The position numbers and the translations under genes were made by a program. A DNA stretch of 64,000 nt from Streptomyces acidiscabies (GTDB lineage Bacteria; Actinomycetota; Actinomycetes; Streptomycetales; Streptomycetaceae), in the NCBI RefSeq assembly GCF_020010905.1, contig NZ_JAGJBY010000001.1, positions 2,128,001 to 2,192,000 on the forward strand. Direction: 5' to 3'. Under the pieces are notes generated by a model. The model searched no databases and was not told the DNA's origin. It saw only the letters and a list, made by a program, of their open reading frames with translations. Of the stretch, positions 42,063 through 51,700 are shown piece after piece (the first letter of the stretch is position 1; the number at the start of each line of letters is the position of its first letter).

Positions 42063-43991
42063 ATGTCTGTCGAGTCGGTCTTCCCGCAGCTCGAAGCTCT
42101 GCTCCCGCATGTGCAGAAGCCGATCCAGTACGTGGGCGGCGAGCTGAACTCCACCGTCAAGCCTTGGGACAGTACTGACGTCCGCTGGGCGCTCATGTAC
42201 CCCGACGCCTACGAGGTCGGACTCCCCAACCAGGGCGTCATGATCCTCTACGAGGTGCTGAACGAACGGGACGGCGTCCTCGCCGAGCGCACGTACAGCG
42301 TGTGGCCGGACCTGGAGGCGCTGATGCGGGAGCACGGCGTCCCGCAGTTCACCGTGGACTCGCACCGCCCGGTGAAGGCGTTCGACGTGTTCGGCCTGTC
42401 CTTCTCCACGGAGCTGGGCTACACGAACATGCTGACGGCCCTCGACCTCGCGGGCATCCCCCTGGAGGCCAAGGACCGTGGCCTGGACGACCCGATCGTC
42501 CTCGCGGGCGGCCACGCCGCGTTCAACCCCGAGCCGATCGCCGACTTCATCGACGCGGCGGTCATCGGGGACGGCGAGCAGGCGGTGCTGGACATCACGG
42601 ACATCGTCCGGCAGTGGAAGGCGGAGGGCCGTCCGGGCGGCCGGGAAGAGGTGCTGTTCCGCCTCTCCAGGACCGGCAACGTGTACATCCCCCGGTTCTA
42701 CGACGTCGAGTACCTCGCGGACGGCCGTATCGCCCGCGTCGTCCCCAACCGCAGCGGCGTCCCGTGGCGCGTGTCGAAGCACACCGTCATGGACCTCGAC
42801 GAGTGGCCGTACCCGAAGCAGCCGCTCGTACCGCTCGCGGAGACCGTCCACGAGCGGATGTCCGTCGAGATCTTCCGCGGCTGCACGCGCGGCTGCCGCT
42901 TCTGCCAGGCCGGGATGATCACGCGGCCCGTGCGCGAGCGGTCGATCACCGGCATCGGCGAGATGGTCGACAAGGGCCTGAAGGCGACCGGCTTCGAGGA
43001 GGTCGGCCTCCTGTCGCTGTCGAGCGCCGACCACAGCGAGATCGGCGAGATCGCCAAGGGCCTCGCCGACCGCTACACCGAGGACAAGATCGGCCTCTCC
43101 CTGCCCTCCACCCGCGTGGACGCCTTCAACGTCGACCTCGCGAACGAGCTGACCCGCAACGGCCGCCGCTCCGGCCTCACCTTCGCCCCCGAGGGCGGCT
43201 CCGAGCGGATGCGTAAGGTCATCAACAAGATGGTCTCCGAGGACGACCTGATCCGTACGGTCGCCACCGCGTACGGCAACGGCTGGCGCCAGGTGAAGCT
43301 GTACTTCATGTGCGGCCTGCCCACCGAGACCGACGACGACGTCCTCCAGATCGCCGACATGGCCGCGAACGTCATCGCCAAGGGCCGCGAGGTCTCCGGC
43401 GCGGGCGACATCCGCTGCACCGTCTCCATCGGCGGCTTCGTCCCCAAGCCCCACACCCCCTTCCAGTGGGCCCCCCAGCTCTCCGCCGAGGAGACCGACG
43501 CCCGCCTCGGCAAACTCCGCGACAAGATCCGCGGCGACAAGAAGTACGGCCGCTCCATCGGCTTCCGCTACCACGACGGCAAGCCCGGCATCGTCGAGGG
43601 CCTGCTCTCCCGGGGCGACCGCCGCGTGGGCGCCGTCATCCGCGCCGTCTACGAGGACGGCGGCCGTTTCGACGGCTGGCGCGAGCACTTCTCCTACGAC
43701 CGCTGGATGACCTGCGCGGACAAGTCCCTGGCCCTGTTCGGCGTGGACGTCGACTGGTACACGACCCGCGAGCGCACGTACGAGGAAGTCCTCCCCTGGG
43801 ACCACCTGGACTCCGGCCTGGACAAGGACTGGCTCTGGGAGGACTGGCAGGACTCCCTCGACGAGACCGAGGTCGAGGACTGTCGCTGGACCCCGTGCTT
43901 CGACTGCGGGGTGTGCCCGGCGATGGACACCCGCATCCAAGTCGGCCCCACGGGCAAGAAGTTGCTGCCGCTGAGCGTCGTGAACAAGTAG
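42063..43991 (+). CDS. Radical SAM protein, TIGR03960 family
   Basis: 642 residues starting MSVESVFPQLEALLPHVQKPIQYVGGE. It has an N-terminal cobalamin-binding-like region (VFGLSFSTELGYTNMLTALDLAG... DPIVLAGGHAAFNPEPIADFIDA) and the radical-SAM cluster motif CTRGCRFC in IFRGCTRGCRFCQAG. The barrel contains GLSLPSTRVDAF and GLTFAPEGGSERMR, and the end CRWTPCFDCGVCP adds extra cysteines. Its usual partner is the TIGR03936 protein, here encoded at 47704-48507, separated by three genes. The substrate is not known. A TAGGCT -10 is present at 42012-42017. Confidence 0.9.
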   Translation: MSVESVFPQLEALLPHVQKPIQYVGGELNSTVKPWDSTDVRWALMYPDAYEVGLPNQGVMILYEVLNERDGVLAERTYSVWPDLEALMREHGVPQFTVDSHRPVKAFDVFGLSFSTELGYTNMLTALDLAGIPLEAKDRGLDDPIVLAGGHAAFNPEPIADFIDAAVIGDGEQAVLDITDIVRQWKAEGRPGGREEVLFRLSRTGNVYIPRFYDVEYLADGRIARVVPNRSGVPWRVSKHTVMDLDEWPYPKQPLVPLAETVHERMSVEIFRGCTRGCRFCQAGMITRPVRERSITGIGEMVDKGLKATGFEEVGLLSLSSADHSEIGEIAKGLADRYTEDKIGLSLPSTRVDAFNVDLANELTRNGRRSGLTFAPEGGSERMRKVINKMVSEDDLIRTVATAYGNGWRQVKLYFMCGLPTETDDDVLQIADMAANVIAKGREVSGAGDIRCTVSIGGFVPKPHTPFQWAPQLSAEETDARLGKLRDKIRGDKKYGRSIGFRYHDGKPGIVEGLLSRGDRRVGAVIRAVYEDGGRFDGWREHFSYDRWMTCADKSLALFGVDVDWYTTRERTYEEVLPWDHLDSGLDKDWLWEDWQDSLDETEVEDCRWTPCFDCGVCPAMDTRIQVGPTGKKLLPLSVVNK

Positions 43992-44088
43992 CGAGCCGCT
44001 TACCGGGCCCTTCCCTCCGGGGGAGGGCCCATTTCCATGATCGCTGGATAGAGTCGTCCTGTTCACAGCGGGGGAGGGACTCGGGCCG

Positions 44089-46107
44089 ATGAGTCGTCGT
44101 AGGTCCGCAGCGGTCGGCGCCTGGGCCGAGATGCAGCGCCGGCAGCAGCAACAGGAGCAGGCCGCCGCCCGGCAGCTCAGGGAGCGGGAGCGGCAGGCGC
44201 GCGCGTACCAGCGGCAGGCCGCGCAGGACCACAAGGCGGAAGCCGCCCGGCGGACCGCCGAGCTGGAGGCGCGAGTGGCCGCGCTCCAGGGGCTGTTGGC
44301 GACCGGATGCAGTGCGGCGCCGTTCCACCCGGACGCGCTGCTGCGCGCCGAGCAGGTCCCGCCGTTCGACCCCGGCGCACTGGCCCACCCCGTGCTCATG
44401 CCCGACCCGAGCCAGTTCCCCGTGCACGGCGGCGGCTGGACGGCGAACGCACGCGCCCAGGCCCAGGCCGAGGCCCGCGCCCGCTTCGAGCAGGCGTGGT
44501 ACGCGGCCCAGGCCGCCGAGGCCCAGCGCCTGGAGCAACTCGCCGTTCAGCAGCGGCAGTACGAGCAGTGGGCCGAGGGCCTGCGGACCGAGGTACGCCG
44601 CCACAACACCGGCGTCGCCGAAGCGGCCCGGGGCGTCCAGCGGGGCGAACCGGACGCCGTCGTCGAGTACTTCACCGCCGCGCTGTACGCCTCCCCGTCC
44701 TGGCCGGAGGAGTTCCCCCGGCAGCTCTCGGCGGCCTACGACCAGGCGGCCCGCCAACTCGTCCTGGACTGGGAGCTCCCCGGCTACGGCGTCGTCCCCG
44801 AGGCGAAGGCGGTGCGCTGGTCGCCGGGCGATGACCAGTACCGGGAGAGCGCCCGTCCGCTGACCCAGCGCCGGGCGCTGTACCGGGAGACGCTGGCGCA
44901 GTCCGCGCTGCTCGTCCTGCACGAGCTGTACGCCGCCGACACCGCCGGCGCGCTGGAGTCCGTCGTCCTCAACGGCTTCGCCGACGGCCCCGACCCCGTG
45001 ACCGGCCTGCGCGCCCAGCACATCCTGGTCACCGTCCTGGCCCAGCGCGCCGCCTTCACGCCCTTCAACCTCGCGCAGGTCGACGCGGTCAGCTGCCTCA
45101 CGGACGGGCTGCGCGGCCAACTCTCCGCCCGCCCCGACCAGTTGACCCCCGTACGCCCGGACCGCCGCCCCCAGGACGTCGGCAACCGGGTCGTCACCCA
45201 CCGGGACGACGACGAGCCCGACCTTTACGCGATGGACCCGCTCGCCTTCGAGGAACTCGTCGCGGAGCTGTTCCGGGCGATGGGGATGGAGGCGGTGACG
45301 ACGCAGCGGTCCGGCGACGGCGGGGTGGACGTCGACGCGACCGATCCGACGCCGGTCCGGGGCGGGACCATAGTCGTCCAGGTGAAGCGGTACCGGAACA
45401 CGGTGTCGCCCACGGCAGTCCGGGACCTGTACGGCACGGTGCTCGACCGGGGCGCCAACAAAGGCGTCCTCGTGACGACGTCGTCCTTCGGACCCGGTTC
45501 GCGCGACTTCGCCACCGGGAAACCGCTGGAGCTGATCTCCGGCCCCGAACTCGTCGACCTCCTCCACCAGCACGGCCTGCGGGGACGGTTGGGCGACGGC
45601 ACCCCGCCGGACCTGGACGACGACGGGTACAACATCCTCGGCATGTCCTGGTCCGGCACGGTCGCGCTCGACGTCTGCGCGCTGGTCTGCCAGGGCGACC
45701 GGGTCCTCTCCGACGACCACTTCGTCTTCTTCAACAACCCGGCGACCCCGGACGGTTCGGTACGGGCCCTGCCGCCGACCGCCCCCGACCGGGCCTCCCT
45801 GCGGGTCGCGTTCGACGCGCTCCCGGCGACGGCCGACCGCCTCGTCCTGGTCGCCGCCGTCGACCCCGAGACCGACCCGCACGCGGACCTGGCCGGCTTC
45901 ACCGACGCCCGCATCCGCCTCCTCGACGCCCACGCGGCCGAACTCGGCGTCCTGGAGGTCTCCGACGGCCGCCCCTCCGAAACCGCCCTGGTCCTCGGCT
46001 CCTTCCGCCACCGCACCACCGGCGACTGGGACTTCGTCCTGGGCGGCAAGGGCTACCGGGGCGGCCTGGAGGAACTGGTACGCGACTTCGGCCTCGACGT
46101 GGAATAG
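44089..46107 (+). CDS. Coiled coil / Mrr-type nuclease / TerD fusion protein
   Basis: 672 residues. Residues 1-75 and 120-185 are Gln/Arg/Ala-rich coiled coils. The middle (about 190-375) is an unrecognised helical region. A PD-(D/E)xK restriction-endonuclease domain of the Mrr type follows (382-500): MDPLAFEELVAELFRAMG, D414 in GDGGVDVD, Q431-V-K433 in VVQVKRY, and GVLVTTSSFGPGSRDFA. Residues about 509-672 form a TerD domain: GYNILGMSWSGTVALDVCALVC, the Ca-binding-like DDHFVFFNNPATPDGSVR, FTDARIRLLDAHAAELGVLEV and DFVLGGKGYRGGLEELVRDFGL. All nuclease residues look intact. Possible phage-defence or stress effector; function unproven. Confidence 0.8.
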   Translation: MSRRRSAAVGAWAEMQRRQQQQEQAAARQLRERERQARAYQRQAAQDHKAEAARRTAELEARVAALQGLLATGCSAAPFHPDALLRAEQVPPFDPGALAHPVLMPDPSQFPVHGGGWTANARAQAQAEARARFEQAWYAAQAAEAQRLEQLAVQQRQYEQWAEGLRTEVRRHNTGVAEAARGVQRGEPDAVVEYFTAALYASPSWPEEFPRQLSAAYDQAARQLVLDWELPGYGVVPEAKAVRWSPGDDQYRESARPLTQRRALYRETLAQSALLVLHELYAADTAGALESVVLNGFADGPDPVTGLRAQHILVTVLAQRAAFTPFNLAQVDAVSCLTDGLRGQLSARPDQLTPVRPDRRPQDVGNRVVTHRDDDEPDLYAMDPLAFEELVAELFRAMGMEAVTTQRSGDGGVDVDATDPTPVRGGTIVVQVKRYRNTVSPTAVRDLYGTVLDRGANKGVLVTTSSFGPGSRDFATGKPLELISGPELVDLLHQHGLRGRLGDGTPPDLDDDGYNILGMSWSGTVALDVCALVCQGDRVLSDDHFVFFNNPATPDGSVRALPPTAPDRASLRVAFDALPATADRLVLVAAVDPETDPHADLAGFTDARIRLLDAHAAELGVLEVSDGRPSETALVLGSFRHRTTGDWDFVLGGKGYRGGLEELVRDFGLDVE

Positions 46108-46118
46108 GGGAAGAGCCC

Positions 46119-46580
46119 ATGCCGGACGAGATCGTCATCAGGGCCGCCGAAGAGCGGGAGTTGGACGCCGTCGCCGGGTTGCGGTGGCGGTGGTTCGAGG
46201 AGGACGGGAAGGCGGCGGTCGTCGAACGGGAGGAGTTCGTGCGGGGGTTCGTGGCGTGGGCGAAGGAGAACGCCGGGTCGCATGGGTGCACGGTGGTGGT
46301 CCGGGGGGAGCGGGTCGTCGGCATGGCGTGGGTGGCCATCGTGTCGCGCGTGCCCACACCCACCGCGCCGGAGCGGCTCTCGGGGGACGTGCAGTGCGTG
46401 TACGTGGTGCCGGAGGAGCGTGGGGCGGGGGTGGGCGGGCGGCTGCTGGGGGCTGTGGTGGAGCGGGCCCGGGAGCTGGGCGTCGAGCGGCTGACCGTGC
46501 ATTCGTCGGGGCGGGCCGTGCCCGCGTACGTGCGGGCCGGGTTCGCGGGGTCCGAGCGGTTGTTGCAGGTTCGGTACTGA
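46119..46580 (+). CDS. GNAT family N-acetyltransferase
   Basis: 153 residues from the ATG 12 nt after the TerD-fusion stop, so probably in the same transcript. N-terminus EIVIRAAEERELDAVAGLRWRWFEED, the beta-strand VQCVYVVPEERGAGVGGRLLGAVVERA with the R-G-x-G-V-G-G-R-L coenzyme-A loop, and HSSGRAVPAYVRAGFAGSE at the end. The substrate is unknown. Association with the nuclease-TerD gene is by position only. Confidence 0.82.
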   Translation: MPDEIVIRAAEERELDAVAGLRWRWFEEDGKAAVVEREEFVRGFVAWAKENAGSHGCTVVVRGERVVGMAWVAIVSRVPTPTAPERLSGDVQCVYVVPEERGAGVGGRLLGAVVERARELGVERLTVHSSGRAVPAYVRAGFAGSERLLQVRY

Positions 46581-46631
46581 GGACGGGAGTTTGGCCGCAC
46601 CCTTGTGGGCTGGCGTAGCGTCTATGCCGTT

Positions 46632-47711
46632 ATGGATCTGGAGAAGCGCGGGACGCAGTCGGCAGTACCCCGGCGGGATGCCGAGGGGTGTCTTGTCGTC
46701 GCGATCCGGATTCCGGTGCGGATCGTGGTGTTGGTGCTGGTCGTGCCGGTGCGGGTGGTGTGGGACGGGCTTGTCGTGGTGGGGCGGGTGCTGAGGTATT
46801 CCGTGCTGCGGCCTGTGGGGCGAGGGCTGTTGTGGGTGGGGAAGGCGGTGTTCGTCTGGCCGTTGGTAGGGGTCTGGCGGTATGTCGTCGTGCCCGTGGG
46901 GGTCGGGCTGGGGTGGCTCGGGCGGGTGCTCGTCGTGGTGCCGGTGGTGTGGGTCTACCGGAATGTGCTGGTCGCGCTCGGGCATGGCGTCGTGTGGGTG
47001 GTCGCGCCTGTCGGGCGCGGGGTGATGTGGGTCCTGCGCGGGATCGGTACGGGTATTGCGGCGCTCGGCGCCGGAGGCGCGTGGCTGACGCGGTATCTGG
47101 TCGTCGTGCCCGCGCGGTGGTTGTACGACTGGGTGCTCGCGCCGGTCGGCAGGGGGATCGGGTGGTGTGCGCAAGGGGTGTGGCGAGGGGTCGTGCTCGT
47201 CGCCACCGGCGTGTGGCTCGCCCTCTACTGGACGGTCCGCATCCTGCTCGTGCTGCCGCTGGTGGCGCTGTGGCGGTGGGTGCTCGCGCCGGTGGGGCGG
47301 GTGCTCGGGGTGGTCGCGCGGGAGGTGGGGGACGCGCTGGGGCATGCGTGGCGGGTCGCCGGGTGGGTCTCGCTCGCCGTGTGGCGGTTCCTCGTCGGGG
47401 TGTTCCGGTGGGTGTTCGTGGAGCCCGTGCGGTGGGTCTATACGGCGATGCTGACTCCCGTCGGCCATGTCGTACGGGACGCCGTCCTGCGGCCCGCCGC
47501 CGAGGCCGTACGCAGTGTGGGCCGCGTCACCCGACAGGTCCTCGCGTCCGCGCGCGAGACGGCCCGACAGACCCGCGCCGACCTGCGCAGAGCGCTGTTC
47601 GGGGCACCTCGTGAGAGGGAAGAGGTCGCTCGTCGGGAACCTGGGAGCGGCGACGGACGTACTCTTGGTAGAGGTACGACAGCTCTCACTAAGGAACAGA
47701 ACACTGGGTAA
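46632..47711 (+). CDS. Repetitive Val/Trp/Arg-rich membrane protein of unknown function
   Basis: 359 residues; ATG 46632 lies 10 nt after a TAGCGT -10 (46616-46621) with no ribosome site. Residues 20-285 are built from about six imperfect repeats of 30-45 residues, each a Val/Leu/Trp-rich hydrophobic stretch with Trp-Arg pairs and ending in a P-V-G-R-G-type turn (RPVGRG, VPVGVG, APVGRG, APVGRG, APVGRV, TPVGHV). The tail after 300 is polar and basic. Arginines inside the hydrophobic stretches argue against ordinary helices; amphipathic membrane-surface helices fit better. I recognise no family. It overlaps the probable start of the TIGR03936 gene. Confidence 0.7.
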   Translation: MDLEKRGTQSAVPRRDAEGCLVVAIRIPVRIVVLVLVVPVRVVWDGLVVVGRVLRYSVLRPVGRGLLWVGKAVFVWPLVGVWRYVVVPVGVGLGWLGRVLVVVPVVWVYRNVLVALGHGVVWVVAPVGRGVMWVLRGIGTGIAALGAGGAWLTRYLVVVPARWLYDWVLAPVGRGIGWCAQGVWRGVVLVATGVWLALYWTVRILLVLPLVALWRWVLAPVGRVLGVVAREVGDALGHAWRVAGWVSLAVWRFLVGVFRWVFVEPVRWVYTAMLTPVGHVVRDAVLRPAAEAVRSVGRVTRQVLASARETARQTRADLRRALFGAPREREEVARREPGSGDGRTLGRGTTALTKEQNTG

Positions 47712-48507
47712 GCGACAGCCCGAAGGCCCGCCGCCCGCTCCGGCGGTGCAGCGTATTCGACTGCGGTACACCAAGCGTGGTCGCCTTCGGTTCACCAGCC
47801 ACCGTGACTTCCAGCGCGCCTTCGAGCGGGCGTTGCGCCGGGCCGAGGTGCCGATGGCGTACTCGGCGGGGTTCACGCCGCACCCGAAGGTGTCGTACGC
47901 CAATGCCGCACCCACCGGCACGGGCAGCGAGGCGGAGTACCTGGAGATCGCGCTCACGGCGGCGCGGGACCCGCAGCGGCTGAGGGCACTGCTCGACGAG
48001 TCGCTGCCGGACGGCCTGGACATCACCGACGCGGTGGAGGCCAGGACCTCGGGGCTCGCGGACCGGCTGACGGCTTCCGTGTGGGAGCTGCGGCTCGCCG
48101 GTGTGGAGCAGGGCGACGCCGAGAAGGCCGTGGCCGCGTTCAACGCCGCCGAGGTCGTCGAGGTCCAGCGGACCACGAAGAACGGCGTCAGGAATTTCGA
48201 CGCGCGCGCCGCTGTCGTACACCTGGAAACAACACAGAGTGAAACGGCTGATAGGCCGACGGACCAGCCCTGTGCGATACTGCGGCTGGTTGTTCGGCAC
48301 GTGACGCCTGCCGTTCGACCCGACGACGTCCTGTCCGGTCTCCGCGCCGTGGCCGACCTGGCGCCGCCGGTCCCCGCTGCGGTGACCAGGCTGGCGCAGG
48401 GGCTGCTCGATGAAGAGACCGGCACGGTGACCGACCCGCTCGCGCCCGACCGCGAGGCAGCTCAGGCCCTCTCAACGGCCGAACCGGCTGCCGCCGCGAA
48501 GGCGTAG
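47704..48507 (+). CDS. Radical-SAM-associated protein, TIGR03936 family (probable CTG start)
   Basis: The conserved sequence begins at L-G-K-R-Q-P-E-G-P-P-P-A-P-A-V-Q-R-I-R-L-R-Y-T-K-R, reading from a CTG at 47704 that has AAGGAA at 47691-47696, ideally spaced. No ATG or GTG occupies that place; the nearest in-frame alternative is a TTG at 47665 without a ribosome site. From there 267 residues show the family blocks GRLRFTSHRDFQRAFERALRRAEVP, YSAGFTPHPKVSYANA and CAILRLVVRHVTPAVRPDDVL. This family accompanies TIGR03960 radical SAM enzymes. Start overlaps the preceding gene's end by 8 nt. Confidence 0.85.
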   Translation: MGKRQPEGPPPAPAVQRIRLRYTKRGRLRFTSHRDFQRAFERALRRAEVPMAYSAGFTPHPKVSYANAAPTGTGSEAEYLEIALTAARDPQRLRALLDESLPDGLDITDAVEARTSGLADRLTASVWELRLAGVEQGDAEKAVAAFNAAEVVEVQRTTKNGVRNFDARAAVVHLETTQSETADRPTDQPCAILRLVVRHVTPAVRPDDVLSGLRAVADLAPPVPAAVTRLAQGLLDEETGTVTDPLAPDREAAQALSTAEPAAAAKA

Positions 48508-48608
48508 GCAGGGGGAAGGTCCCGCGAAGGACGGACATCGTAGCGCCGCCCTCGTACTCGGGAGCCACCTGGGTCGGGCAGCGCACCCACCACAAGACTT
48601 TCGCCAGG

Positions 48609-48630
48609 CCGTACGCAACACGGCGTACGG
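48609..48630 (+). promoter_or_regulatory. Hairpin in the rne upstream region
   Basis: CCGTACGC (48609-48616) pairs with GCGTACGG (48623-48630) around a 6-nt loop, 160 nt before the rne start. RNase E commonly cleaves its own 5' UTR, so structure here might be regulatory. No terminator T-run. The rest of the 283-nt gap has nothing I can name. Confidence 0.3.
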
Positions 48631-48790
48631 AACCGGCGAGACAGGACACGGAAAGCTCCCGTGCGGCGCACGCGCCCCGGCGGCGGTGAACGCGAATCGC
48701 GTACCCCGCGGACGTCAGCGGTGACCGGCCCTCATGGCCGGCGCCGGACCAGGCGCGGCGCCCGGGAGCCCGAACGGGAGATACCCCCGC

Positions 48791-51700
48791 ATGCTCGAAC
48801 CGACCGACCCCATCGAGGGTTCCGAACAGAACACTCCCAGCGACACCCTGCCGCCGCGTCGTCGGCGCCGTGCCGCGTCCCGCCCGGCCGGTCCGCCCGC
48901 CGGCGCTGAGGGAGGCGCCGAGAACACCTCGGCCATACAGGCCGACGAGGCCGCACAGACCGCAACAACACCGGCCGAGGCCACGCCCGCGCCGTCCGTC
49001 GCAGCCGAGGAGCGGGCGGCCGACGCGCCGGTTGAGACCGCTCCGCGTGCCCGCCGCCGGGTGACCCGTCGGGCGTCCGCGCCGGCGGGGGCTCCGCAGG
49101 CCGCCGAAGAGGCGGTCGTCGTGGCCGCGCCCGCCGTGGAAGAGGCTCCCGCCGTCGAGGACGAGGCGCCCGCTCCGCGTACCACCCGTCGCCGGGCGAG
49201 CCGTCGGGCGTCCGCGCCTGCCGGGGCGCCCAAGGCCGCCGAGGCCGAGGCCGTTGTCGAGACGCCCGTCGAGGCTCCGGTGGCTGTCGAGGCCCCCGCC
49301 GCCGTAGAGGCGCCGGTCGTTGAAGAGGCCGTCGCGGAGGAGACCGGCTCGCGCCGTCGCCGCCGTGTCACGCGCCAGGTGACCGCACCCGCCGAGGAGA
49401 GCGAGGCCGTCGCCGAGGCTCCCGCACAGGACGAGGCGCCGGCCACGAAGACGCGCGCGACCCGGGCCAAGGCGCCCGCCAAGACTCCCTCCCCCGTCGC
49501 GGAGGCTCCGGAGGAGGGCGGTCCCCGCCGCTCCCGCCGCCGTGTCGTGAGCAAGGCCGCCGGTGGCTTCTCCGAGCCCGCGCCCGCTGCGGACGAGTCG
49601 CCGAAGCGCGCCGGGCGGCCTGCCGTGGCCGTGTTCCAGGCGCCGGTGTTCACCGAGCCGAAGTTCCAGTTCCAGACGCTCCAGCGGGCGGCGGCCGAGG
49701 CCGCTGCCGCGGAGGCCGAGGCACCGGCGGAGGTCGACGCCGAGGTCGAGGAGGAGATCGAGGCCACCGAGCCCATCTCGCTCCCCGAGGCCGTCGCCGA
49801 GGAGCCCGCGGGCTCGCGTCGCCGCCGCCGTCGCCGGGGTGCAGCCGCGCCCGCCGAGGACGTCGTCGAGACGGTCGTGGAGCCCGAGCCCGTTGTCGAG
49901 GAGGAGCCGGAGGACGTCGAGGACGCCGTCGACGCCGAGGACTCCGCCGACGACGACGCCGAGGAGTCCGGTTCGCGCCGTCGCCGCCGTCGCGGTGGCC
50001 GTCGCCGTCGCCGTGGCGAGAGCGCCGAGGACGAGGCAGACGCCGAGGAACTGGCCGCCGAGCAGGCGGAGCAGGATGCCGAGGACAGCGCCGAGCAGGA
50101 CGAAGAGGACGCGGAGGACGGGGCCGCCGGCTCCACCGCCGGGAGCCGTCGCCGGCGTCGTAGGCGTCGTCGGGCCGGGGACTCCGGTGGCGAGGCCGAG
50201 CAGAGTGACGGGGATCCCGAGCGGACCGTCGTGAAGGTCCGTGAGCCGCGCAAGCAGGCCGAGCCGTCCGACGAGGTGCAGTCGATCAAGGGGTCGACGC
50301 GCCTTGAGGCCAAGAAGCAGCGCCGCCGTGAGGGGCGCGAGCAGGGGCGTCGCCGGGTTCCGATCATCACCGAGGCCGAGTTCCTCGCGCGCCGCGAGGC
50401 CGTCGAGCGCGTCATGGTCGTACGGCAGAGCCACGAGCGTACGCAGATCGGCGTTCTGGAGGACGGGGTGCTCGTCGAGCACTACGTCAACAAGGAGCAG
50501 TCGACCTCGTACGTCGGCAACGTGTACCTCGGCAAGGTGCAGAACGTGCTGCCGTCCATGGAGGCCGCGTTCATCGACATCGGCAAGGGGCGCAACGCCG
50601 TCCTGTACGCCGGTGAGGTCAACTTCGAGGCGCTCGGGATGTCGGGCGGTCCCCGGCGTATCGAGTCCGCGCTGAAGTCCGGGCAGTCCGTGCTGGTGCA
50701 GGTCACCAAGGACCCGATCGGGCACAAGGGCGCGCGTCTGACCAGCCAGGTCTCGCTGCCGGGGCGCTACCTCGTGTACGTCCCCGAGGGCTCCATGACC
50801 GGGATCAGCCGCAAGCTGCCCGACACCGAGCGGGCGCGTCTGAAGACGATCCTCAAGAAGATCGTCCCCGAGGACGCGGGCGTCATCGTGCGCACGGCGG
50901 CCGAGGGCGCCAGCGAGGACGAGCTGCGGCGTGACGTCGAGCGGCTCCAGGGGCAGTGGGAGGAGATCCGCAAGAACGCGAAGACCGGGAACGCGCCGAC
51001 GCTGCTGTACGGCGAGCCGGACATGACGGTCCGCGTCGTCCGCGACATCTTCAACGAGGACTTCACCAAGGTCGTCGTCAGCGGTGACGAGGCCTGGCAG
51101 ACCATCCACGGGTACGTCGCGCACGTCGCGCCGGACCTCGCCGGGCGGCTGTCGCGGTGGACGTCCGAGGTGGACGTGTTCGCGACGTACCGGATCGACG
51201 AGCAGCTCGCGAAGGCGCTGGACCGGAAGGTGTGGCTGCCCAGTGGTGGGTCGCTGGTCATCGACCGGACCGAGGCGATGGTCGTCGTCGACGTCAACAC
51301 CGGGAAGTTCACCGGGCAGGGCGGGAACCTCGAAGAGACCGTCACGCGCAACAACCTGGAGGCGGCCGAGGAGATCGTCCGGCAGCTGCGGCTGCGGGAC
51401 CTCGGCGGGATCATCGTCATCGACTTCATCGACATGGTCCTTGAGTCGAACCGGGATCTGGTGCTGCGGCGGCTGCTGGAGTGCCTCGGCCGGGACCGGA
51501 CGAAGCACCAGGTCGCCGAGGTGACGTCGCTCGGGCTCGTGCAGATGACGCGTAAGCGGGTCGGGCAGGGGCTGCTGGAGTCGTTCTCCGAGACGTGCGT
51601 GCACTGCAACGGGCGGGGTGTGATCGTTCACCTCGACCAGCCGTCGGCTGTCGGCGGGGGCGGGAAGCGGAAGAAGCGCGGGCGGGGTGGGGATGAGCAC

